From assembly GCF_006346335.1 (NCBI RefSeq), contig NZ_VDMC01000001.1, forward strand, positions 186,001 to 250,000: a stretch of DNA of 64,000 nucleotides, in the 5' to 3' direction. A program made the translations under genes and the position numbers. The notes beneath the pieces are model-generated. The model was not told the DNA's origin. It saw only the letters and a list, made by a program, of their open reading frames with translations, and searched no databases. Shown here piece by piece: positions 50,457 through 58,635 of this stretch (positions within the stretch are counted from its first letter, which is position 1; each line of letters starts with the position of its first letter). Source of the DNA: Aequorivita sinensis (GTDB taxonomy: Bacteria; Bacteroidota; Bacteroidia; Flavobacteriales; Flavobacteriaceae).

Positions 50457-52010
50457 ATGCAAGCAACAACCACTAGCTTCGGAATTGAAGAAGCATTGGA
50501 ACAATTAGGAATTAAAGACACAAACCTTGGTACCTCTACAGGTAGTAAATGGTTTTCTGAAGGTGAAGAAATCACCTCATACTCACCAGTTGATGGAAAG
50601 GTAATTGCAAAAGTATCCACATCTTCAAAAGGAGACTATGAAAAGGTAATAGAAACTGCTGCCTCAGCTTTTAAAGAATGGAGAGTAAAGCCAGCACCAC
50701 AAAGAGGAGAAATTGTACGTCAATTTGGTGAAGAATTAAGAAGATTGAAAGAACCTCTAGGGAAGCTAGTTTCTTATGAAATGGGAAAAAGTTACCAAGA
50801 AGGTTTAGGTGAGGTACAAGAAATGATTGATATCTGTGATTTCGCAGTTGGTTTATCTCGTCAACTTCACGGATTAACAATGCACAGTGAACGTCCAGGA
50901 CACAGAATGTACGAACAATACCACCCACTTGGAGTTGTAGGAATTATTTCTGCATTTAATTTCCCAGTGGCAGTTTGGGCTTGGAATACAGCATTAGCTT
51001 GGGTTTGTGGGGATGTTTGTGTTTGGAAACCATCAGAAAAAACACCTTTAACTGGTGTTGCTTGTCAAAAAATTGCTGCTAAGGTATTTGCAGATAACAA
51101 TTTGCCAGAAGGTATTTCTTGTTTAATCAACGGTGATTATAAAGTTGGTGAATTAATGACTAACGATAAGCGTATTCCTTTAATTTCTGCTACAGGTTCT
51201 ATTAGAATGGGTAAAATAGTTGCTCAAGCTGTTGCCGCACGTTTAGGAAAATCACTTCTTGAACTTGGTGGAAACAACGCAATTATTGTTACTCCAGACG
51301 CAGATATTAAAATGACTGTAATTGGTGCTGTATTTGGTGCTGTTGGAACTGCTGGACAACGTTGTACTTCAACAAGAAGATTAATTATTCACGAAAGTAT
51401 TTACGATAAAGTAAAAGATGCTGTTGTTGCTGCTTATAAGCAACTTCGTATTGGTAACCCACTAGATGAAAAAAATCACGTTGGACCGCTTATCGACAAA
51501 GATGCTGTTAAGAATTACCAACACGCTTTAGAAAAAGTTGTAGAAGAAGGCGGAAAAATTATCGTTGAAGGTGGCGTTCTAGAAGGTGAAGGATACGAAA
51601 GTGGATGCTATGTAAAACCAGCTATTGCTGAAGCAGAAAACGACTTCGAAATCGTTCAACACGAAACATTCGGACCTGTATTATATATGATGAAGTATAG
51701 TGGTGATGTTGAAAATGCTATCGAACTTCAAAATGGAGTTGTGCAAGGACTTTCATCTGCTATAATGACTAATAACTTACGTGAAGCTGAACGCTTCTTA
51801 TCTGTTCAAGGATCAGACTGTGGAATTGCAAACGTAAATATTGGTACGTCAGGTGCTGAGATTGGTGGTGCATTTGGTGGTGAAAAAGAAACAGGTGGCG
51901 GACGCGAAAGTGGAAGTGACGCTTGGAAAATCTACATGCGTAGACAAACAAATACAATCAACTATACAACTGAGCTTCCATTAGCTCAGGGTATTAAATT
52001 TGATTTGTAA
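50457..52010 (+). CDS. amaB: Aldehyde dehydrogenase, antiquitin/ALDH7 type
   Basis: A 517-residue NAD(P)-dependent aldehyde dehydrogenase. The catalytic glutamate is at about 269 (LLELGGNNA), the cysteine nucleophile at 303 (GTAGQRCTSTRR). MHSERPGHRMYEQYHPLGVVGIISAFNFPVAV and GGGRESGSDAWKIYMRRQTNTINYT are typical of ALDH7/piperideine-6-carboxylate dehydrogenase, which converts alpha-aminoadipate semialdehyde in lysine degradation. It has its own promoter and a strong terminator. The lysine role is assigned by family, and other aldehydes are possible. Confidence 0.9.
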   Translation: MQATTTSFGIEEALEQLGIKDTNLGTSTGSKWFSEGEEITSYSPVDGKVIAKVSTSSKGDYEKVIETAASAFKEWRVKPAPQRGEIVRQFGEELRRLKEPLGKLVSYEMGKSYQEGLGEVQEMIDICDFAVGLSRQLHGLTMHSERPGHRMYEQYHPLGVVGIISAFNFPVAVWAWNTALAWVCGDVCVWKPSEKTPLTGVACQKIAAKVFADNNLPEGISCLINGDYKVGELMTNDKRIPLISATGSIRMGKIVAQAVAARLGKSLLELGGNNAIIVTPDADIKMTVIGAVFGAVGTAGQRCTSTRRLIIHESIYDKVKDAVVAAYKQLRIGNPLDEKNHVGPLIDKDAVKNYQHALEKVVEEGGKIIVEGGVLEGEGYESGCYVKPAIAEAENDFEIVQHETFGPVLYMMKYSGDVENAIELQNGVVQGLSSAIMTNNLREAERFLSVQGSDCGIANVNIGTSGAEIGGAFGGEKETGGGRESGSDAWKIYMRRQTNTINYTTELPLAQGIKFDL

Positions 52011-52059
52011 TATTTAAAATTTGACAAACTGAAGATTCATTTGTTTTATTAAATTAAAG

Positions 52060-52091
52060 AAACCCCAAAGATTAATTAATCTTTGGGGTTT
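52060..52091. terminator. Bidirectional terminator between aldehyde dehydrogenase and desaturase genes
   Basis: A perfectly palindromic 32-base stem-loop (AACCCCAAAGATTA and its inverse) followed by T-runs on both strands. It ends the convergent genes at 52010 and 52117. Confidence 0.85.
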
Positions 52092-52116
52092 TTTAATGTT
52101 CTAAAATCTCTAATAA

Positions 52117-53106
52117 TTATATAATTCCGTTAGGCTCAACCCATTTGAAACGGTTTGCGTCTTCTGGTATTTTAATTCGATCTGCAATTCGAAGCATTCT
52201 TGAAGGTAATTTTAGAAGGTAATCACGAGCTTTTTCAGCTTCATCTGTAAGTCCTGAAATTTTAGAAATTTCCCAGTGAGAATTTAATCTTTCAAGAATA
52301 TCGATATAATCATAAGTTGTATAAACACCTAATCGCTGTGCAGCATTACTAAAATCATCAAAAGCTGAAGCCATTTTTCCACCACTTTGTCGGAGGTTTT
52401 GGGCTGGCATTATAATTTTTTTCTGCATCATGTCTGCAAATGCCAACATCATTTCACTAGCATCGTATTCAAAAATAGTTTTTACGAATTGACGATACGC
52501 TAAATGATGACGCATTTCATCTCCGGCAATGAGAGTACACATTTTTGCTAGTGATTTGTTTCCTTTTTTCTTAGCGATTTTTCCCACTCGGCTGTGCGAA
52601 ATATTGGTTGCTAACTCCTGAAAGCTCGTATAAATAAAGTTTCTGTAAGGATCTCGACCAGTACCAACTTCAAAACCATCATTAATTAAATGCTGTGTTG
52701 TTATCTCCACTTCTCTCATATTTACCCTTCCAGATAAATACAAATACTTATTTAATGTATCTCCGTGTCGATTTTCTTCACCGGTCCAGTGACGAATCCA
52801 TTTACTCCATCCATTACGTCCGTGCTGATCAACTCCCTCCATATCCATTAACCAACTTTCATAAGTTGGCAATGCTTCTTCTGTTACCATATCACCTACT
52901 AATACGATCCAAAAATCGTATCCGAGTTCTTTTGCTTCTTCACGAATCTGAGTTACTTCATCCATATAATCCTCTTTCTGGAAATCTGGCAAAAGATCGG
53001 TTGGTTGCCAAATTTTTTCAACAGGAATAAGAAATTGATCGATATAATTATCAACTTCTTTTTCTATGGTTTGCATTACTTCGAGACGTATATTTTTGAG
53101 TGCCAT
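52117..53106 (-). CDS. Acyl-ACP desaturase (stearoyl-ACP type)
   Basis: A 329-residue soluble di-iron enzyme that puts a double bond into acyl-ACP. Iron-ligand motifs are EENRHG at about 110-115 and DEMRHH at 196-201. The rest of the helical core (LPTYESWLMD, ATNISHSRVG, YTTYDYIDILERL) fits. Length is typical. It makes monounsaturated acids in oxygen-dependent fashion, unlike FabA. It is monocistronic. Confidence 0.93.
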   Translation of the reverse strand: MALKNIRLEVMQTIEKEVDNYIDQFLIPVEKIWQPTDLLPDFQKEDYMDEVTQIREEAKELGYDFWIVLVGDMVTEEALPTYESWLMDMEGVDQHGRNGWSKWIRHWTGEENRHGDTLNKYLYLSGRVNMREVEITTQHLINDGFEVGTGRDPYRNFIYTSFQELATNISHSRVGKIAKKKGNKSLAKMCTLIAGDEMRHHLAYRQFVKTIFEYDASEMMLAFADMMQKKIIMPAQNLRQSGGKMASAFDDFSNAAQRLGVYTTYDYIDILERLNSHWEISKISGLTDEAEKARDYLLKLPSRMLRIADRIKIPEDANRFKWVEPNGII

Positions 53107-53176
53107 GATATTTATTTTGGGGAAACTACTTATACAAATATAAGAACTGTAAAATGTATTTTGTAATAAAGAAGTG

Positions 53177-53902
53177 CTAATTCCTTCCTGATTCTTTAGG
53201 ATACAGAGAATGAACAGCTTGGCTTTGCCAAATTTCCTTAGAATCTATATCAAGCATAGACAACTTTCCTTTAAAAGCAGCTCCAGTATCGATATTCCAA
53301 ACATTTGCGAAATTAGCTGGGACATCAAAACCCACTCGAGTTACAGGTGTATGGCCTATATATATTTCCTTAAAGAGTTTTAAACGCTTAGGATATCTAT
53401 CGTCGTCCATTGAAATTCTAGTATCTAACGAACAAGCCATTTCCCATAAAGTTCTATCCCAATACACCAAATGTGGATGATATTCGTGTTGAGGACCGTG
53501 TAAATTCATAAATCCTGCATGGAGAAAAAGGCGGTTTTCTGAATCGATATGATAATTAGTGAGGTTTTCAAGAAAACGAATGTGAATTCCTTTTTCAGTT
53601 TTTGATAAACCTGAATAGCTTTTTACAGTACTTTCACCACCCTGATTTAGCCACATTGAATTTTTTTCACCTGTTTTCAAGTAGTTATATAGCAGTTCAT
53701 CGTGGTTTCCTCTTAAAAGGATACATTTATTTTCTTGAGAAAAATTTATTAAGTACGCAATAGCTTCTGCCGATTCACTCCAACCATCTACATAATCACC
53801 CAGAAATATATATTGTGTGTCTTTTGGGAGGTTTGCTTTTTCAATCAATTGTTTTAAAGCTTTTAAACCTCCGTGAATATCTCCTATTACAACTGTTCTC
53901 AT
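53177..53902 (-). CDS. Calcineurin-like metallophosphoesterase
   Basis: A 241-residue metallophosphatase. Metal motifs: GDIHGGLKAL (7-16), GDYVDGW (about 35-41), GNHDELL (about 66-72), and HAGF and GHTP later. This set matches bacterial serine/threonine or diadenosine phosphatases. The start overlaps the stop of the upstream zinc-ribbon gene by 1 bp, so the two are probably translationally coupled. Confidence 0.9.
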   Translation of the reverse strand: MRTVVIGDIHGGLKALKQLIEKANLPKDTQYIFLGDYVDGWSESAEAIAYLINFSQENKCILLRGNHDELLYNYLKTGEKNSMWLNQGGESTVKSYSGLSKTEKGIHIRFLENLTNYHIDSENRLFLHAGFMNLHGPQHEYHPHLVYWDRTLWEMACSLDTRISMDDDRYPKRLKLFKEIYIGHTPVTRVGFDVPANFANVWNIDTGAAFKGKLSMLDIDSKEIWQSQAVHSLYPKESGRN

Positions 53903-54990
53903 TAGGATGAAATTAAAATAATAATTGCTATTGCAAAAATTAAAAATAATACCAAGAAGAATATTTTCCAGAATGAATATGGGCGATCTCCAGATATAAT
54001 TCCACTTTGTCCGTTTACATAAAAATTATATCGCTTCCCTTTGAATCTATAAGTGCTGATATAAACTGGCAATAAAATATGTTTAAAGGTTTCATCACTT
54101 AGCTTTACATCAATTGATGAAACTCGCTGAGTATCCCCTCCTATATCTCTTTTCGCCCATGTTAGAGCTATACTTTCAGCAACTTCATTACTCGCTTTAT
54201 GTCCCTCTAACAAAGGAATAGTATATTTTTCAGTTATAAATCCTGATAAGTAACTACTGTCAAAAGGTTTTAAAAGCTGTAAATTCCATCGTGCTATTTT
54301 AGCTGGGATCACTCCATTCTTTTGATTTGAAGCTTTTATTAATGTGTCATCTACAAAGCCTGAAACGCTTCCAGAAGCAGGATACCATCGCGTTCTTCTT
54401 TCTTGAACTGTACGTTTGTTTTTACCGCTTCCTACAGTTTTACTCACGTAATAATATTCGCCTCTTTGCCCTGAATAATTTGCATAAAGTTGTGCATCGA
54501 ATGTCCAAAATGGAGCATATAAACCTTTAGTATTTTGCGGGTCTATTGCTGCTTTTTTAAGATTATTCGGCGCAAACCAGAGAGAGTTTACCCAGTTTTT
54601 AAAAATTTGATGCGCCTTTTGTTGGTTTATTTGAAATGGCAGAACTGCTCCCGGCAATATCCATTCTTCAGTATAAGCATCTTCTATAATTAAGGGTGAA
54701 CCACAATATACACAGGCAAGAGATTTGTAATTTTCTTCAATGTGTTGATTTGCCCCACAGTTCTTACAATGAAGCATAGAAATTTCTTCACTGTGACTTA
54801 AAGAGCCCATCTTTTCTAAATAAGATTTAAGCTCTAACTCTTCGATTTCACTTTGTGAAGGTCTAATCTCTTCTGTATAACCGCAGTAATCACATTTAAG
54901 TTCTGTTGTACCAGGGGCATAAATAAGTTCTGCACCACAATTGACACAGGACTTTTTAAGTTCAGATTTTTTAGGTGAAATTTCTTCCAT
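53902..54990 (-). CDS. TFIIB-type zinc-ribbon membrane protein (YdjG-like)
   Basis: A 362-residue protein with two zinc ribbons at the N-terminus (CVNCGAELIYAPGTTELKCDYCG, about 15-37; CKNCGANQ...CVYCGSP, about 74-98), a long central domain, and a C-terminal transmembrane helix (FWKIFFLVLFLIFAIAIIIL). This architecture resembles YdjG of Bacillus subtilis, which is coded with SPFH protein YdjI and PspA. Here the SPFH gene lies 69 bp upstream. The rest of the sequence is not recognised. Confidence 0.75.
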   Translation of the reverse strand: MEEISPKKSELKKSCVNCGAELIYAPGTTELKCDYCGYTEEIRPSQSEIEELELKSYLEKMGSLSHSEEISMLHCKNCGANQHIEENYKSLACVYCGSPLIIEDAYTEEWILPGAVLPFQINQQKAHQIFKNWVNSLWFAPNNLKKAAIDPQNTKGLYAPFWTFDAQLYANYSGQRGEYYYVSKTVGSGKNKRTVQERRTRWYPASGSVSGFVDDTLIKASNQKNGVIPAKIARWNLQLLKPFDSSYLSGFITEKYTIPLLEGHKASNEVAESIALTWAKRDIGGDTQRVSSIDVKLSDETFKHILLPVYISTYRFKGKRYNFYVNGQSGIISGDRPYSFWKIFFLVLFLIFAIAIIILISS

Positions 54991-55059
54991 AAATTACGCT
55001 GTGGTTCGGAACCATTTTAAAAAAGTTATAAAGCAACATTTTTAAAATATTATCGAAAC

Positions 55060-56193
55060 CTATTGTGGTGGTAAAGGCGGAGGTGTATTTCCACCTAAGA
55101 AGGATTTCAGCTCTTCCACTTCTTGAAGTTTTGTCCATTCAGACAAACCTGCTTTCCAAATTAAAGTGTCTTTATTTATTGTTCTATTAGCAAACAAGCC
55201 TTTTAGCTGCTCTATACTCACGGGGCCAGCTTGTGCGCCATTTAAAGCATAGAAATATTGAACTGCTGTAGGCATTGGCGGTGGCATTACTCCACCTTGC
55301 TGTTGTTGAACTTGCTGTTGTCCCATTTGTGGGTTCATCATTCCGCCCATTTGTTGCGCAAGTACAAAGCCCATTCCCATTCCCATACCAGCACCAGCTG
55401 TTCCACCTTCATTTGCAGCAGCTGCTTCAATAGCTTTTGCAGTTTTGAATTTTGTTAATTTATCAAGATCTAATTTATCGATTCGGCTGTATTCAAAAAT
55501 TTCCTTTTTCAGGTCTTCCGGCATAGAAACATTCTCGATGTAGAATTTTTCTAAAGCAATACCTACACTATTAAATTCAGGCTGCATAACCTCTTTACAA
55601 GTTTCAGAAAGTTCGGTAGTATTTGCTGCGTAAAGTTCAATAGGAAGATTAGCCTTCCCAACAGTATCTGTAAATCTTGTAGCGATTAAGCTTTTAAGGT
55701 GTTCGTTAATTTCAAAATTGGTAAAATTATTATCTGTTCCAACAATATCAATTATAAATTTCCCAGGATCGTTAATCTTGAATGCATAAGTTCCGAAGGC
55801 ACGAATTTCAACCAAACCAAAACGCTCATCACTTAGTGTAATCGGGTTTTTGGTTCCCCATTTTTCATCGGTAAAAAGATGCGTATTTACGAAGTAAACT
55901 TCAGCCTTAAACGGACTGTCGAAACCGTATTTCCATCCTTTTAAAGTAGTTAAAATTGGTAGGTTTTGAGTGTTTAAAGTATATGTACCAGGTTCAAAAA
56001 CATCTGCAAGTTGGCCTTCATTGATAAAAACAGCTGTCTGCCCTTCTCGAACGATGAGTTTAGCGTTGTTTTTTATTTCATTTTGGTAGCGTTCAAACCT
56101 ATGACATATAGTATCATCTGTATAATCCAACCACTCAATGATGTCAATAAATTCATTGCTTAATTTTTCTTTGATAGTATCGAATATGCCCAT
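55060..56193 (-). CDS. SPFH-domain protein with C-terminal GYF_2 domain
   Basis: A 377-residue protein. The N-terminal two-thirds form an SPFH-type domain of the YdjI/virion-core type (GIFDTIKEKLSNEFIDIIEWLDYTDDTICHRFERYQNEIKNNAKLIVREGQ, about 1-55). It is followed by a glycine/methionine/glutamine-rich linker (about 255-310) and a GYF_2 domain (about 315-372, YFYALNGAQAGPVSIEQLKGLFANRTINKDTLIWKAGLSEWTKLQ). SPFH proteins scaffold membrane domains. The order SPFH gene then zinc-ribbon gene agrees with the YdjI/YdjG pair. Confidence 0.85.
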   Translation of the reverse strand: MGIFDTIKEKLSNEFIDIIEWLDYTDDTICHRFERYQNEIKNNAKLIVREGQTAVFINEGQLADVFEPGTYTLNTQNLPILTTLKGWKYGFDSPFKAEVYFVNTHLFTDEKWGTKNPITLSDERFGLVEIRAFGTYAFKINDPGKFIIDIVGTDNNFTNFEINEHLKSLIATRFTDTVGKANLPIELYAANTTELSETCKEVMQPEFNSVGIALEKFYIENVSMPEDLKKEIFEYSRIDKLDLDKLTKFKTAKAIEAAAANEGGTAGAGMGMGMGFVLAQQMGGMMNPQMGQQQVQQQQGGVMPPPMPTAVQYFYALNGAQAGPVSIEQLKGLFANRTINKDTLIWKAGLSEWTKLQEVEELKSFLGGNTPPPLPPQ

Positions 56194-56249
56194 AGGATTA
56201 AAATTTATTAGTGTGGTTTAAAGATATAAAAATTAGGCGAAAAGTGTTT

Positions 56250-57383
56250 TTAATTATAACTCACCTTCCTTAAAATTCGCAACGATTCTTTAGAAAGCTG
56301 ATAAGCTTTTACATTATAATCTCTTAAAACCTCCTTGGCTTCTTGTAATTTTTGTTTGGCATCTTCAAAATTGTTTAAATAACAAATGAGATATGTTGAA
56401 GGAAGAAGAGGCAAGTCTTTTTTCTCTGAATCGTTTAGCGGAATGTTGTGTTTTATTTTTGCCAAAACCGCATTGTTTGCATTAAAAATATGATAAAGTG
56501 TTTTCTTATTAAATTGAGGCGGCTCGAAAATCAACTCTGTATCAATATTATACGATCCATTTTCGTAAAAATGAATGGTAACTTCTTCCAATGGATAATA
56601 TTTGAACTGTTCATTCAACCCTAAATGTACATATTCTACAATCTTGAAATAATCCTCAGTAAAGCCGATGCTTATTTCATCTAAGGCAGAATAAAAAAGT
56701 CGTACTTGCTCGTTGATTAATTCAATATCAACTCTAGAATAGTAGGTTTTATCTTTTAGTTTCTTTGGTGTTCCTGCCCAGCAAACTACAAATTGTTCTT
56801 TAAAAACTTTGTAGTGACTTTCTAAGTCTTTGTGTCGATTATTAATAAAATCGATAACACCGTCAAGCGTTAATTTAATATTGTTTTTAGCTGCGTTTTC
56901 TATAGATCTCACGATTTCAGAGTTCACATCTTTAATCTCAATATCGAAATCTTTTGGCATTGAAATACTGCCATCACGCATAAAAATGCTTCCGCCCCAA
57001 TACTTCCAAATATTTTTTCGCAGCGAAGTGATTTTTCCGTGAGGTCTAATGGTAACCAACCCAACAACTTTGTCGGTTAAATTTGGAAAAGCCACGTTTT
57101 CGTAAATAATTAAAGGCGGGTTGGTGAGATACGCATTTACAAGATTTTGAATTTTACTATCATCAAAAAAGTCGACACCTCTTATTTCGTTGGTTTCATC
57201 CTCTACACCTATAACGATAAATGAATTATTTGCAGGATTACTATTGCTTAAAGCACAGATGTGTTTCAAGAATTTTGCTTTACCTTCTTTACTGCTAAGA
57301 TCAATTTTTCGTTTCTTATCATAGAAGCTACTCTCATCGTTATGTGCGAGTAAGTTTTTAATAAGAAGTCGTTTGTTAATCAT
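56250..57383 (-). CDS. AlbA_2-domain (Schlafen-like) ATP-binding protein
   Basis: A 377-residue protein with an N-terminal AlbA_2/putative DNA-binding domain: KFLKHICALSNSNPANNSFIVIGVEDETNEIRGVDFFDD (about 35-75) and the following PPLIIYENVAFPNLTDKVVGLVTI region. The second half is not recognised. The family occurs as transcription regulators or RNA-acting proteins. It lies 56 bp upstream of the SPFH gene and may be the first gene of the cluster. Confidence 0.75.
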   Translation of the reverse strand: MINKRLLIKNLLAHNDESSFYDKKRKIDLSSKEGKAKFLKHICALSNSNPANNSFIVIGVEDETNEIRGVDFFDDSKIQNLVNAYLTNPPLIIYENVAFPNLTDKVVGLVTIRPHGKITSLRKNIWKYWGGSIFMRDGSISMPKDFDIEIKDVNSEIVRSIENAAKNNIKLTLDGVIDFINNRHKDLESHYKVFKEQFVVCWAGTPKKLKDKTYYSRVDIELINEQVRLFYSALDEISIGFTEDYFKIVEYVHLGLNEQFKYYPLEEVTIHFYENGSYNIDTELIFEPPQFNKKTLYHIFNANNAVLAKIKHNIPLNDSEKKDLPLLPSTYLICYLNNFEDAKQKLQEAKEVLRDYNVKAYQLSKESLRILRKVSYN

Positions 57384-57524
57384 TGTTCAATCTCGTTATC
57401 AGTCAACTAGGAAATTTAAAAATAGCAAAGCTTTATTATGGGTTATCTCAAAGATATTAAAACCTGAAGTTATCTTGTGAATATGTTTGATTTGAAAAAC
57501 GTGTATAATACAGCATTTTATTAC

Positions 57525-57532
57525 TAAATTTG
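57525..57532 (+). promoter_or_regulatory. -7 promoter element for the PfkB gene
   Basis: TAAATTTG matches TAnnTTTG and lies 84 bases before the ATG at 57616. There is a TTG at 57492-57494, but the spacing (30) is too long, so the -33 element is uncertain. Confidence 0.45.
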
Positions 57533-57615
57533 CACCTTCTTAATTTGAAGCCTTCAAGTTATGGTTTTCAGGTTAAGAAATGATTAAATAAACTTAAACT
57601 GTTCAGCATAAAACT

Positions 57616-58539
57616 ATGAGTAAACTTGTAATTGTAGGTACTGTAGCCTTTGACGCCATTGAAACTCCCTTTGGGAAAACCGGAAAAATTCTCGGAGGCG
57701 CTGCCACTTATATCGGATTAGCAGCTTCGCAGTTTAAAACTGATGGTGCAATCGTTTCTATAGTGGGAGGTGATTTTCCTGAAGAAAACTTAGAGATGCT
57801 GAAAGAAAAAGGAATGAACCTTTCTGGGCTTGAAATTGTAAAGGAAGGAAAAACGTTCTTTTGGAGTGGAAAATATCACAACGATATGAACACTCGCGAT
57901 ACATTGATTACAGATCTTAATGTTTTAGCTGATTTTGAACCTAAAGTTCCGCAAGATTATAGAGATGCTGAAGTAGTTATGTTAGGAAATCTTCATCCTC
58001 TCGTCCAATTAGGTGTTATTGAACAAATGAACGACCCTAAATTGATAGTGTTAGACACAATGAACTTCTGGATGGACAGTGCACTAGAGGATTTAATGAA
58101 AGTAATTGCGAAGGTTGATGTAATTACAATTAATGATGAAGAGGCAAGACAACTTTCAGGAGAATATTCGCTAGTAAAGGCAGCTCATAAGATAATGGAA
58201 ATGGGGCCTGATTACGTAGTAATTAAAAAAGGAGAACACGGCGCATTATTATTTGGCGATGACGATGTTTTCTTTGCACCCGCTATGCCATTGCGAGAAG
58301 TATTTGATCCAACCGGAGCTGGTGATACATTTGCAGGAGGGTTTACAGGATATTTAGCAAAAACAGGAGATTATAGCTATTCAAATATGAAAAACGCTGT
58401 TATTAACGGCTCGGCATTAGCTTCATTTTGTGTAGAAAAGTTTGGACCAGAAAGATTATTGAATTTATCCAATAAAGAAGTGTACGAACGAATCCAACAA
58501 TTTAAAAGCCTAACGCAGTTTGATATAAAACTAACATAA
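57616..58539 (+). CDS. PfkB-family carbohydrate/nucleoside kinase
   Basis: A 307-residue ribokinase-fold enzyme. GGAATYIGLAAS (27-38) is the first PfkB motif and the C-terminal DPTGAGDTFAGGFTGYL (about 236-252) contains the catalytic aspartate. The substrate could be a sugar or nucleoside; nearness to a purF-type gene (upstream by 97 bp) makes a nucleoside kinase attractive but not shown. Confidence 0.88.
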   Translation: MSKLVIVGTVAFDAIETPFGKTGKILGGAATYIGLAASQFKTDGAIVSIVGGDFPEENLEMLKEKGMNLSGLEIVKEGKTFFWSGKYHNDMNTRDTLITDLNVLADFEPKVPQDYRDAEVVMLGNLHPLVQLGVIEQMNDPKLIVLDTMNFWMDSALEDLMKVIAKVDVITINDEEARQLSGEYSLVKAAHKIMEMGPDYVVIKKGEHGALLFGDDDVFFAPAMPLREVFDPTGAGDTFAGGFTGYLAKTGDYSYSNMKNAVINGSALASFCVEKFGPERLLNLSNKEVYERIQQFKSLTQFDIKLT

Positions 58540-58544
58540 ATACG

Positions 58545-58564
58545 CGCCCTGAAATTTCAGGGCG
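58545..58564 (+). terminator. Terminator after the PfkB gene
   Basis: A perfect 20-base GC-rich palindrome CGCCCTGAAA / TTTCAGGGCG followed by a run of six T. It separates the PfkB gene from the purF-type gene. Confidence 0.88.
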
Positions 58565-58635
58565 TTTTTTATACTTTAAATATTTAAAATAACACAACTT
58601 AATAACTCTTAACCTTTAACGAGTATCTTCAAAAA

